This document shows positions 1 to 9,095 of a stretch of 10,584 bases of DNA, piece by piece. Every line of letters begins with the position of its first letter. The stretch's first letter is position 1. The notes under the pieces were generated by a model. That model was not told the DNA's origin. It worked only from the letters and a program-made list of their open reading frames with translations, and did not search any database. This DNA is from DASUFI01 sp036274635 (GTDB taxonomy: Bacteria; Planctomycetota; B15-G4), in the NCBI GenBank assembly GCA_036274635.1, contig DASUFI010000287.1, forward strand, positions 1-10,584, read 5' to 3'. A program made the translations under genes and the position numbers.

Positions 1-1855
1 CCGGGCCGCCCGAGGGATCCGGGTCGAAGGCGTCCACCGAGAACAGCGCCTCGCGGTACCAGCGCCCCCAGGCCACGATGATCTGACGCTCGCGGCGGCT
101 CACGCTGGCCAGCTGGTCCGGGTCGTCCGCCACCGCCGGGGTGGCCATGAAGTTGCGGGCGTTCTCGGCCTCGGCCTGCAGGCGCGCGCGCGCGGCGGCG
201 AGGACCAGGTTCAGGACCTCGTGCGCGCGGTCGATGCCGGCGTGCGCGAAGTGGTCGATCACGCCCAGGGCCGTGATGGCCTGCTGCTTCATCTCCTCCT
301 CGCTCACCTTGTCCAGGCGGTCGAGGTTGGTGTGGTAGTAGCGGTCGGTGAAGTGCCACAGCAGCGCGGCCGGGATGCCGCGGCCGAGGAAGGACTCGTG
401 GTCGCTGCCGCCCTCGAAGGGGTTGTCGCGCACCTTCCAGCCGGTGGTGGCGGCCCGGTCGCGCAGGGCGGCCAGCATGTAGTCGTTGATGAAGGAGCCC
501 TTGAGGTCGGACTCGCGCAGGTCCTCCTTGCGGCCCCACTCGGTGTGCACGTCGAGGGGCGGGCGGTCCCAGATGGCGCCCGGGTCGGGCGCGCGCTCGA
601 AGAGCGCGACGGCGCCGGTGAGGTTCTGGTCCTCGGCCACCATGTCCATGACCAGCGCGAGGTCCACGCGCACGCCGGCGGAGTCGAGCCAGGCGGCGCT
701 GCACTCGAGCTCGGCGCCGCACAGGAAGACGATCGGGCGGCGCGGGCGCTGGACGCGGCCGTCCTGGATGCCGCGCAGGTAGCCGGCGGCCATGGCGCTC
801 ATCGCGGCCACGCCCGAGCCGTTGTCGCAGGCGCCGGGCTCGTCGAGGTGCCCCACCACGCAGATGGCGCCGGCGTTGGGCTGCGTGCCGCCGATGGTGG
901 CCACCACCGTGCGGCAGCGGCTGTCCGCGAAGCGCGCGCCGAGGGTCACTTTCACGTAGACGGGTCCGCGGGCGAGCCGGTCCTGCAGAGCCTTCGCGCT
1001 GCGCGGCGAGACGTTCAGGCCGAAGCCGTGCTTCTCGGCGTCGTAGGGCAGCTTGGCGAAGCGGATGATGTCGGGGTTGAGCGAGGGCTCGTTGTAGTCG
1101 GGCAGCCAGCCGCTGATGATCCCCAGCGCGCCGCCCTGCTGCACCGCGCGCTGGAAGAGCGTCTCGGCCGGCAGCATGCCGAAGACCACGGCGCCGGCGT
1201 AGCTCTCCACGGTGCGGTTCTGGTCGTAGCGCACCAGCGGCGCCACGAGGCCCTCGGGCCGCGTCGCGAAGCTGTTCACGCACACGAAGGTGCGCTCGAG
1301 CCCGCTCTCGTTCTCGAACTGGTGCAGCACCAGCGGGTCGGGCGCGATGATCTCGAGCTTGCCGTTGAGCGGCGTCCAGGCCGGCTCCACCGGCCCGAGG
1401 TCGCGCAGCTCGGCGGTGTCGCGCGAGAGGTCCGCGTCCGAGCCGCCCTCGGTGAAGCCCGCCTCGCGCAGCAGCAGCAGGATGCGCTCGGTGCTCTTGC
1501 GGTAGCCCTCGTTGCCGCGCACGCGGAAGTAGGGATCGATGGCGCGCAGCAGCTTCATGGCCTCGGCCGAGTCGAAGACGCCGTCCATGCGCGAGACCGT
1601 GGCGCCGAGGCTGCTCGGGCTGCTGGCCGGCGGCGGCTGCGCGATGGACTGCATGACGGGGGGCACGCGCGCGGGCTCGGCCGGCGCGGGCTTGGCGGCC
1701 GGCGGCGGCGAGGCCGGCGCCCTGGCGGTCGGGCTGCTGCCCGGCTCGCCCGCGGTACAGGCGGCCAGGGCCAGCAGCAGCGCGGCGCCCAGCAGCCCCC
1801 GGCTAGAATGCGCCGGGCGCGCGGACGGGAAGGCGGCGAGGATGCGCAGCGACAT
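1..1855 (-). CDS. PA-domain M28 family zinc peptidase, predicted lipoprotein (C-terminus cut by window edge)
   Basis: A predicted exported metallopeptidase that would remove N-terminal residues from peptides outside the cytoplasm. Reading from ATG at 1855 gives 618 codons, still open at base 1. Residues 20-33 form a hydrophobic segment ending in a lipobox LAAC (Cys33), so it is probably a membrane-anchored lipoprotein; a Pro/Ala-rich linker follows to about residue 75. About residues 190-310 resemble a protease-associated (PA) domain. The M28 catalytic core follows: HLDEPGACDNGSG with His336 and Asp344 as metal ligands, Glu382 as the general base (GAELE), Asp404 (VMDMV), and His508 in RYYHT. 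The usual Glu-Glu pair is Glu382-Leu383-Glu384 here. A helical C-terminal extension begins near residue 540. An in-frame GTG lies two codons upstream. No Shine-Dalgarno is evident. The family call is firm; the substrate is unknown. Confidence 0.9.
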   Translation of the reverse strand, partial: MSLRILAAFPSARPAHSSRGLLGAALLLALAACTAGEPGSSPTARAPASPPPAAKPAPAEPARVPPVMQSIAQPPPASSPSSLGATVSRMDGVFDSAEAMKLLRAIDPYFRVRGNEGYRKSTERILLLLREAGFTEGGSDADLSRDTAELRDLGPVEPAWTPLNGKLEIIAPDPLVLHQFENESGLERTFVCVNSFATRPEGLVAPLVRYDQNRTVESYAGAVVFGMLPAETLFQRAVQQGGALGIISGWLPDYNEPSLNPDIIRFAKLPYDAEKHGFGLNVSPRSAKALQDRLARGPVYVKVTLGARFADSRCRTVVATIGGTQPNAGAICVVGHLDEPGACDNGSGVAAMSAMAAGYLRGIQDGRVQRPRRPIVFLCGAELECSAAWLDSAGVRVDLALVMDMVAEDQNLTGAVALFERAPDPGAIWDRPPLDVHTEWGRKEDLRESDLKGSFINDYMLAALRDRAATTGWKVRDNPFEGGSDHESFLGRGIPAALLWHFTDRYYHTNLDRLDKVSEEEMKQQAITALGVIDHFAHAGIDRAHEVLNLVLAAARARLQAEAENARNFMATPAVADDPDQLASVSRRERQIIVAWGRWYREALFSVDAFDPDPSGGP

Positions 1856-1961
1856 GGACACACTCGTGAGGCACGGGGCGGATGCCCGACCACAGACGCC
1901 GTGCGTGTCTGCCTGCCCGCTGAGCGTCCTGGTGCCGCCGGCGTCCGCCGTCGTGGGCCGC

Positions 1962-1990
1962 ACCATACTCCCGGCCGGCTCGGCCGGGAA
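1962..1990 (-). promoter_or_regulatory. Possible sigma70-type promoter for the M28 peptidase gene
   Basis: On the minus strand a -35-like TTCCCG (1985-1990) is followed by a 17-base spacer and a -10-like TATGGT (1962-1967). This would give a leader of about 100 nt before the ATG at 1855. The matches to consensus are modest (3/6 and 4/6), so the call is tentative. Its main support is that it is one of the few A/T-containing stretches in this intergenic region. Confidence 0.25.
1969..1989. repeat. 8-bp inverted repeat in the divergent M28/ruvX intergenic region
   Basis: TCCCGGCC and GGCCGGGA form a perfect inverted repeat with a 5-base centre. It lies in the 173-base region between the divergent M28 peptidase and ruvX genes, and inside the spacer of the tentative peptidase promoter. 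It could be an operator for a dimeric regulator or an RNA hairpin. At this base composition such a repeat could also be chance. Confidence 0.4.
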
Positions 1991-2028
1991 CCGCCCGCGC
2001 CGCGGGCCGTCAATACGCCGCTGATCCG

Positions 2029-2445
2029 GTGCAGCCCCGCATCCTGGCCGTCGATTACGGGCGCGTGCGGCTGGGTCTGGCCGTGAGCGACGCCCTGGGC
2101 ATGGCCAGCCACCCGCTCCCGGCCCTGCGGCGCTCCACTCCGGAGGTCGACCTCGCCGCCCTGCGGGCCCTCATCGCGGACCGCGAGGTCGCCAGGCTGG
2201 TGGTCGGCCTGCCCCTGAACATGGATGGCAGCGAGGGGCCGATGGCCGCCGAGGCGCGGGCCTTCGGCGCGTGGCTGCAGGCGGGCACGCGGCTGCCCGT
2301 GGCCTTCGAGGACGAGCGCCTCAGCACCGACGAGGCCGAGGAGTTCCTGCGCGGCGCGGGCCTGCGGCCGTCGGACAGGAAGAGGCTGCGCGACTCGGTC
2401 GCGGCGGCGGTGATCCTGCGCAGCGTGCTGGAGCGCGGCGGCTGA
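2029..2445 (+). CDS. ruvX: RuvX/YqgF family pre-16S rRNA nuclease
   Basis: A 138-residue protein of the YqgF/RuvX family, an RNase H-like fold first named a putative Holliday junction resolvase and now known in bacteria for trimming pre-16S rRNA. The length is normal for the family. The N-terminal RILAVDYG carries the first catalytic acid, Asp9. LVVGLPLNMDG (residues 58-67) is the family's central motif, FEDERLST carries Glu96, and RDSVAAA near the C-terminus carries Asp122. Start: GTG at 2029 places the VDYG motif immediately after it, as in relatives, and no other start fits. No Shine-Dalgarno precedes it. It runs divergently from the M28 peptidase gene and convergently with the small exported protein gene, with 19 bases between their stop codons. 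Confidence 0.93.
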   Translation: MQPRILAVDYGRVRLGLAVSDALGMASHPLPALRRSTPEVDLAALRALIADREVARLVVGLPLNMDGSEGPMAAEARAFGAWLQAGTRLPVAFEDERLSTDEAEEFLRGAGLRPSDRKRLRDSVAAAVILRSVLERGG

Positions 2446-2464
2446 GCGTCGGCCCCCGCGCCGG

Positions 2465-2707
2465 TCAGCGGCGCGGCACGCGCTGCGGCACGGTCTTGCG
2501 CACGCGGCGCAGCACCGTGAGGCCCACGACCGTGGCCCCCAGCGCCATGAGTCCCCATGCCGGCGGAGCGCCGAGGACGAAGGGTGCGCTCGTGACCGGT
2601 GCGCTCGCAGCCAAGGCGGGTGTCACCGCTTCATTGGCAAGTGCGACCGGAGCGAGGACGAGCGACGTGGCGACGAGCTTCCCGAAGCGAGCGACATTGG
2701 TGATCAA
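2465..2707 (-). CDS. Small predicted exported protein with PEP-CTERM-like C-terminal anchor
   Basis: I do not recognise the family. The 80-residue product begins with a plausible Sec signal peptide: basic Arg7/Lys10, a hydrophobic core, and a VALA cleavage site near residue 24. A Thr/Ala/Pro-rich stretch of about 22 residues follows. The end is a Pro-Pro motif (residues 48-49), a hydrophobic segment of about 16 residues, then an Arg/Lys cluster (LRRVRK). That order resembles PEP-CTERM/VPDSG-type sorting signals read by exosortases, though the PEP triplet is not exact (APPAW). It would leave only a short mature peptide. The start is TTG at 2707; no in-frame ATG or GTG lies close upstream and no clear ribosome site is present. 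A promoter candidate about 110 nt upstream supports expression. Third-position GC is lower than in the neighbours. Confidence 0.5.
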   Translation of the reverse strand: MITNVARFGKLVATSLVLAPVALANEAVTPALAASAPVTSAPFVLGAPPAWGLMALGATVVGLTVLRRVRKTVPQRVPRR

Positions 2708-2994
2708 GGTGGTGGCAGCCCTGTTGCAATGTGGCAGGTGATGGCGAGAGCCGTGAAGCTTCTGCGCGTCTCGTCGCGCGACCCCGAAAGTCGCGATGCC
2801 TGCCCGACGCCTGACGCACGGCGCAACCTATCCGGGTCCTGCCGATCCGTCAAGGCGTCGACAGCCAGCCCGCAGCGCTCCGTCGCACGGCGCGCGCGAA
2901 GGATGGGCTCGACACCCTGCCGGGCCCCGCGCGCGCGCAGAGTCCGTCCCGATATGCAGCCGACGTGAAGCGATCCCTGGAATTCCGGAAAAGT
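2708..2994 (-). other. Non-coding stretch between rnpB and the small exported protein gene
   Basis: No convincing gene lies in these 287 bases on either strand; the reading frames present are short and show no recognisable motif. On the minus strand it holds the promoter candidate at 2825-2853 and, downstream of it, a probable 5' leader of the small exported protein gene. The leader contains a small hairpin (GCGAC with GTCGC around 2780-2796). Just downstream of the RNase P RNA there is a run of only four T on the minus strand (2989-2992) next to the palindromes TTCCGGAA and GGAATTCC. I see no strong intrinsic terminator. Confidence 0.5.
2825..2853 (-). promoter_or_regulatory. Sigma70-type promoter upstream of the small exported protein gene
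   Basis: On the minus strand TTGACG (2848-2853, 5/6 match to the -35 consensus) is followed by exactly 17 bases and TAGGTT (2825-2830, 3/6 match to the -10 consensus). Transcription would start near 2818, giving a leader of about 110 nt before the TTG at 2707. It lies downstream of rnpB, so the small gene could be transcribed independently of that RNA. Confidence 0.45.
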
Positions 2995-3412
<418 letters not shown>

Positions 3413-3440
3413 GGATTTCCAAGGAACGCGCCGACAGCTT

Positions 3441-3470
3441 AGCGTACGCGGGCCCCGCCCACGGAGTCAT
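3441..3470 (-). promoter_or_regulatory. Possible rnpB promoter
   Basis: On the minus strand ATGACT (3465-3470, 4/6 match to -35) is followed by 18 bases and TACGCT (3441-3446, 3/6 match to -10). Transcription would start about 20 nt before the P1 helix, implying short 5' trimming. The -35 box ends 2 bases before the ATG of the NUDIX gene on the other strand, so the two divergent genes share a compact control region. The consensus match is weak. Confidence 0.3.
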
Positions 3471-3472
3471 GC

Positions 3473-4096
3473 ATGGAGTTCGTGTATGTCGTCAAACGAC
3501 AAGACCTCTTCGAGTTGTCGTTCCCGCATGGCTTCGTGGCCCGTGACCCCGCCGACCCAGAGGACCGGGTGGCCACCTGGACCCGACGCATCCGCGAGCG
3601 GGGCTTCTTCGTGGAGCGCCGCTGGGCCGAGCGGGACAGCTCGCTCAAGCAGGTCATCCCCTACACGCTGCTGACCCACGGCGACGAGGTCTTCCTGCTG
3701 CGCCGCACCGCGCAGGGCGGCGAGGCGCGGCTGCACGGCAAGCTGTCCGTGGGCGTGGGCGGCCACATCAACCCCGTGGACCTCTCCGGCGCGCAGGACG
3801 TGCTGGACGCCGGCTGCCGCCGCGAGCTCGAGGAGGAGGTGGCCATCTCCACCTCCTACGCGCTCACCACCGTGGGGGTGATCAACGACGACAGCAGCGA
3901 CGTGGGCTCGGTGCACTTCGGCCTCGTCAACGTGGCGCGCTGCGAGACGGCCGAGGTGGCCATCCGCGAGACGGACGTGCTCGAGGGCAGCTTCGTCTCG
4001 CGCCAGGCGCTGCGCGAGATGGCGCGCGTGCAGCGCGAGCGCTTCGAGACCTGGTCGGCGCTCATCGTCGACAGGCTGGAGGAGGCGCTGCGCTGA
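3473..4096 (+). CDS. NUDIX-superfamily protein (COG4112-like predicted phosphoesterase)
   Basis: A 207-residue soluble protein. NUDIX enzymes cleave nucleoside diphosphates linked to another group. The fold signature is visible: LHGKLSVGVGGHIN (residues 87-100), then RELEEEVAI (117-125), which matches the REUXEEXGU half of the Nudix box with Ala for Gly. The upstream GX5E half is not canonical: Asp103 and Asp109 sit where Gly and Glu are expected, with extra residues after GGHIN. This layout recalls the predicted MutT-type phosphoesterases of COG4112, from memory and not checked. A region after residue 155 completes the domain. Start: ATG at 3473 has GGAG six bases before it (3464-3467). It runs divergently from rnpB, and its stop overlaps the apparent CTG start of the DUF952 gene, so the two are probably co-translated. 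The substrate is not predictable. Confidence 0.82.
   Translation: MEFVYVVKRQDLFELSFPHGFVARDPADPEDRVATWTRRIRERGFFVERRWAERDSSLKQVIPYTLLTHGDEVFLLRRTAQGGEARLHGKLSVGVGGHINPVDLSGAQDVLDAGCRRELEEEVAISTSYALTTVGVINDDSSDVGSVHFGLVNVARCETAEVAIRETDVLEGSFVSRQALREMARVQRERFETWSALIVDRLEEALR
4078..4085 (+). promoter_or_regulatory. Strong ribosome binding site deciding the DUF952 start
   Basis: GGAGGAGG lies inside the last codons of the NUDIX gene, seven bases before CTG at 4093. It is the best Shine-Dalgarno match I saw in the window. It points to initiation at that CTG and not at the GTG 75 bases downstream. Confidence 0.6.
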
Positions 4097-4413
4097 GCGC
4101 GCCCGCCGAGTCCATCTGGCACGTCACGCGCGACGGCACGCCGGCCGCGCCGGGCGCGGAGGGCTTCGTGCACGCCTCGTTCACGCGCCAGCTCGACGGC
4201 ACGCTGCGGCTGCACTTCCCGGACGCGCCGCGCGTCGTGCTGCTGCTGCTGCACGCGGCGCGCCTGGGTGAGGCCCTGCGCCTGCAGCCCAGCCGCGGCG
4301 GCGAGGCCTTTCCGCACGTGCACCGGCCGCTGCGCGCCGAGGACGTGCTGGCGCGCGCGATCGTGGTGCGCGACGGCAGCGGCCGTTTCGCGACGGGGCT
4401 GCTGCCGGCCTGA
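4093..4413 (+). CDS. DUF952 family protein, apparent CTG start
   Basis: A 106-residue protein of the DUF952 family, small soluble proteins of unknown biochemical role. Recognised landmarks: IWHVT near the N-terminus (family IYHIT), EGFVHAS (family EGFIHCS), the VVLLLLH strand, and GGEAFPHVHRPL (family GGELFPHIYGPL). Start: the first ordinary start codon in frame is GTG at 4168, but it lies inside the EGFVHAS motif and would remove the conserved IWHVT strand. CTG at 4093 gives the usual family length. It sits seven bases after GGAGGAGG and overlaps the NUDIX stop as CTGA, the usual geometry of translational coupling. No ATG, GTG or TTG lies in frame between the end of the NUDIX gene and 4168. 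Family call firm, start call fairly firm. Confidence 0.85.
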   Translation: MSAPAESIWHVTRDGTPAAPGAEGFVHASFTRQLDGTLRLHFPDAPRVVLLLLHAARLGEALRLQPSRGGEAFPHVHRPLRAEDVLARAIVVRDGSGRFATGLLPA

Positions 4414-4457
4414 TACGGATCGGCTCAACGTGGCGGTGCCACCCCGCCGATAACGGC

Positions 4458-4486
4458 TTGACTGGGCCGGTTCGTGCGCACCGGCC
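4458..4486 (+). promoter_or_regulatory. Hairpin and -35-like box before the hybrid histidine kinase gene
   Basis: The 97-base gap before the kinase gene contains TTGACT (4458-4463), a good -35 match, but no convincing -10 follows at 17 bases. Directly after it GGCCGGT (4465-4471) and ACCGGCC (4480-4486) form a perfect 7-bp hairpin with an 8-base loop. It could be an operator, a hairpin in the kinase mRNA leader, or the end of the NUDIX/DUF952 transcript. There is no T tract. Confidence 0.3.
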
Positions 4487-4510
4487 ACCCCGCGACCCGG
4501 GACGCACGCC

Positions 4511-7059
<2,549 letters not shown>

Positions 7060-7063
<4 letters not shown>

Positions 7064-7086
7064 GCCCCGAGGGACGCCGCGCTCAG
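7060..7086. terminator. Inverted repeat spanning the convergent stop codons of the kinase and methyltransferase genes
   Basis: CTGAGC (7060-7065) and GCTCAG (7081-7086) are perfect inverted copies separated by 15 bases. Each arm contains the TGA stop of one of the two convergent genes. It might serve as a weak bidirectional terminator, but the stem is only 6 bp with a long loop and no T tract on either strand. Confidence 0.25.
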
Positions 7087-7859
7087 GGCGCGAGCGTGCC
7101 GTGGAAGACGAGCGTGGTCAGCCCGAAGCCCACGCGGCCGCCGCGCGCGTACGCCCCGAACAGCTCGCGCAGCTGCGCGAAGAGAGCGTCGTGCGCCGGC
7201 CCGCTGCGCGGCACGTAGGAGGCCGAGCGCGTGCGGCCCTCCACGCCCGTCCAGTCCAGCGACTGCGGGTTGGGCAGGCGCAGCTCGCGCAGCGCGCCCG
7301 CGTCGGCCCGGCCCGCGCCGAAGAAGACCTCGGCCCGCTCGCGCTCCGGCGGGCCGCGCAGCGACTCGGTGTAGTCCGGACAGTGCTCGACCAGCAGCGC
7401 GTCGAAGCGGGCGAGGAAGGGCTGCGACAGGTCGCCGCGGTCGTTCCAGACCAGCGCCACCCAGCCGCCGGGCCGCAGCACGCGCAGGAATTCCGCACGC
7501 GCCCGCTCCACGTCGAACCAGTGGAAGGCCTGGCCGGCGACGACCGCGTCCACCGAGGCGTCGGGCAGCCCGCTGGCCTCGGCCGTGCCCGCGTGGCAGG
7601 CGAAGCCCGGGCGCCCGCCGAGCTGCGCCACGGCCTGCGCGCGCATGGGGTCGGAGGGCTCGACACCGGTGACGCGGCAGCCCGCGTCGAGGAAGGAGCG
7701 CGCGAGCAGCCCGGTGCCGCAGCCCACGTCGGCCACGTGCGCGCCCGGCGGCAGGCCGCGCTCGGCCGCCAGCCGCGGCACGAGGTCGCGCGCATAGCCG
7801 GGGCGGTAGAGCGCGTAGTCCTCGGCCCGGTCGTCGAAGCGGTGCGTGGCGTCGATCAC
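7083..7859 (-). CDS. Class I SAM-dependent methyltransferase
   Basis: A 258-residue cytoplasmic protein predicted to transfer a methyl group from S-adenosylmethionine to an unknown substrate. Motif I is DVGCGTG (residues 44-50), and the acidic residue after strand 2 is Glu67 (GVEPSD). The fourth-strand region reads AVVAGQAFHWF (105-115), and RVLRPGG (126-132) is the post-I motif typical of the Methyltransf_11/25 type. The N-terminus RFDDRAEDYALYRPGY is typical of this ubiE/tam-like group. Start: GTG at 7859 overlaps the metallophosphoesterase stop as GTGA, giving strong evidence of translational coupling; the frame is open further upstream but only inside that gene. Its end converges on the kinase gene. 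Family call firm; substrate unknown. Confidence 0.92.
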   Translation of the reverse strand: MIDATHRFDDRAEDYALYRPGYARDLVPRLAAERGLPPGAHVADVGCGTGLLARSFLDAGCRVTGVEPSDPMRAQAVAQLGGRPGFACHAGTAEASGLPDASVDAVVAGQAFHWFDVERARAEFLRVLRPGGWVALVWNDRGDLSQPFLARFDALLVEHCPDYTESLRGPPERERAEVFFGAGRADAGALRELRLPNPQSLDWTGVEGRTRSASYVPRSGPAHDALFAQLRELFGAYARGGRVGFGLTTLVFHGTLAP

Positions 7860-8977
7860 GGCGCCGGCAGCGTAGCTCCCAGCGTCAGCAGCGACACCTC
7901 CGGCGGGCAGTTGAAGCGGATGCGCGGCGCGTCGCCGCGCTCCACGCCCACGCCGCGGCTGACGTAGATCTGCGTGCCGTTCAGCGCGTGCAGGCCGCCG
8001 CCCGCCACCTCGCGCGGCACGTGGCTCAGGGTGACCAGCGGCCCGAACCAGGGCAGGCGCACCTGCCCGCCGTGCGTGTGGCCGGCGATGACCAGGTCGA
8101 CGCGCGTGCCGGGCGCCAGCCGCAGCGCCGCGTCGGGGTAGTGCGCCAGCACGAGGCGCAGCTCGCTCTCGGGCCCGGCCTCCAGCTCGTCCAGCGCGGC
8201 CTGCGCGGGCGGCGCGCCGATCGCGAGCGTGAGGCCGCACAGCGCGAGGCCGCGGCCGGCGTGCTGCAGGTGCACCGTCTCGTCCACCAGCAGCCGCACG
8301 CGCGTGCCTGCGATGAGCCGCTGCGTGCCCTCGCCCGGGTCGCAGTTGCCCAGCACGAGGAACACGCCCAGCGGGGCGTCGAGCTCGGCCAGCAGCGCGC
8401 GCAGCGAGGGCTCCAGCGCCGCGAGGGCCTCGGGCGAGAAGACCTGCTCCACGTCGCCGGGCAGCACGATCAGGTCGGGCTTCTGGGCCATGAGCGTGGC
8501 CACCGCCTCGCGCTCGTGCGCGCCGACCTCGGTGCACTGCAGGTCCGAGAGCACGCCGATGCGCAGCGGCGGCTGCGGCGCGCGCGCGGCGCCGAGCGGC
8601 ACGTCCACGCGCTCGAGGCGCAGCTGGAAGGGCTCCACCAGGCTGGTCCAGGCCAGCAGCGCCGGCAGCAGCAGCACGGCCGACGCGGCCGTCGCGCGCC
8701 CGGGCCGGCTGCCGCCGCCGCGCCGCGCCGCGAGCAGCGCCGCCGCGCAGGCCAGCGGCGCCGCCACGAAGAGCCAGGTGTGCACGAAGTGGATGGCGAG
8801 GAAGGCCCGCCCGAGAAGGGCCTGCACCAGCGCGCCCTGCACCAGCGCGCCGACCAGGCCCCACGCTCCGGCCCGCAGCAGCCGCGGCAGGGTGAGCGGC
8901 CCGCGGCGCAGGAACAGCCAGGCCAGCAGGAGGTCGCACGCCAGCGAGGCGGCGAGCAGCGGCAGCAGATGGCTCAC
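7856..8977 (-). CDS. Membrane-anchored metallophosphoesterase (calcineurin-like) with variant metal motifs
   Basis: A 373-residue protein with about four hydrophobic segments in residues 1-118, then a calcineurin-like phosphoesterase domain. Motifs: SDLQ (Asp145, Gln147), LPGD (Asp175), LGNCD (Asn211, Cys212), LAHYPD (His279) and AGHTHGGQ (His300, His302). The final motif and overall order resemble YkuE/YaeI-type enzymes that follow a transmembrane N-terminus. Two positions differ from the textbook pattern: DxH is DxQ, and the catalytic His of GNHD is Cys. I recall membrane relatives with SDLQ and GNVD motifs, so this may be a subfamily trait and not decay. Start: GTG at 8977 has GGGAG eight bases upstream. 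It precedes the methyltransferase gene with a 4-base overlap and follows the dioxygenase gene by 118 bases. The substrate (phosphodiester, phospholipid or other) is unknown. Confidence 0.87.
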   Translation of the reverse strand: MSHLLPLLAASLACDLLLAWLFLRRGPLTLPRLLRAGAWGLVGALVQGALVQALLGRAFLAIHFVHTWLFVAAPLACAAALLAARRGGGSRPGRATAASAVLLLPALLAWTSLVEPFQLRLERVDVPLGAARAPQPPLRIGVLSDLQCTEVGAHEREAVATLMAQKPDLIVLPGDVEQVFSPEALAALEPSLRALLAELDAPLGVFLVLGNCDPGEGTQRLIAGTRVRLLVDETVHLQHAGRGLALCGLTLAIGAPPAQAALDELEAGPESELRLVLAHYPDAALRLAPGTRVDLVIAGHTHGGQVRLPWFGPLVTLSHVPREVAGGGLHALNGTQIYVSRGVGVERGDAPRIRFNCPPEVSLLTLGATLPAP

Positions 8978-9075
8978 GCGGCGGTCTCCCGACGGCCGCG
9001 CGCAGCGGCGCCGTCGCGCCCCGTGAACCGCGCTGCCAAGCGGGAGATCGTGGCGCCGCGGCGTCGCCGCATCAA

Positions 9076-9093
9076 GCCGGCGTCACGCCCGGC
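9076..9093 (-). terminator. Hairpin just after the thiol dioxygenase stop codon
   Basis: On the minus strand GCCGG-G-CG and CGCCGGC form a 7-bp stem with one bulged base, beginning three bases after the dioxygenase stop and followed by TT only. It could attenuate transcription into the metallophosphoesterase gene 118 bases downstream. Without a T tract it is a weak terminator call. Confidence 0.3.
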
Positions 9094-9095
9094 GC

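Noticed and set aside
221..2086. Very long open frame on the plus strand opposite the M28 peptidase
   Set aside because: It is antisense to a gene with clear peptidase motifs and encodes a biased Gly/Ala/Arg/Val/His-rich product with no motif, the usual shadow of a high-GC coding strand.
2708..2820. Riboswitch, such as a cyclic di-GMP type, in the leader of the small exported protein gene
   Set aside because: I looked for the GEMM core motifs and conserved GA-rich loops and did not find them; only a small generic hairpin is present.
7083..8939. Possible large fusion protein extending the methyltransferase upstream in its own frame
   Set aside because: The upstream part is a low-complexity shadow of the metallophosphoesterase gene. 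The GTG overlapping that gene's stop gives a normal methyltransferase length.
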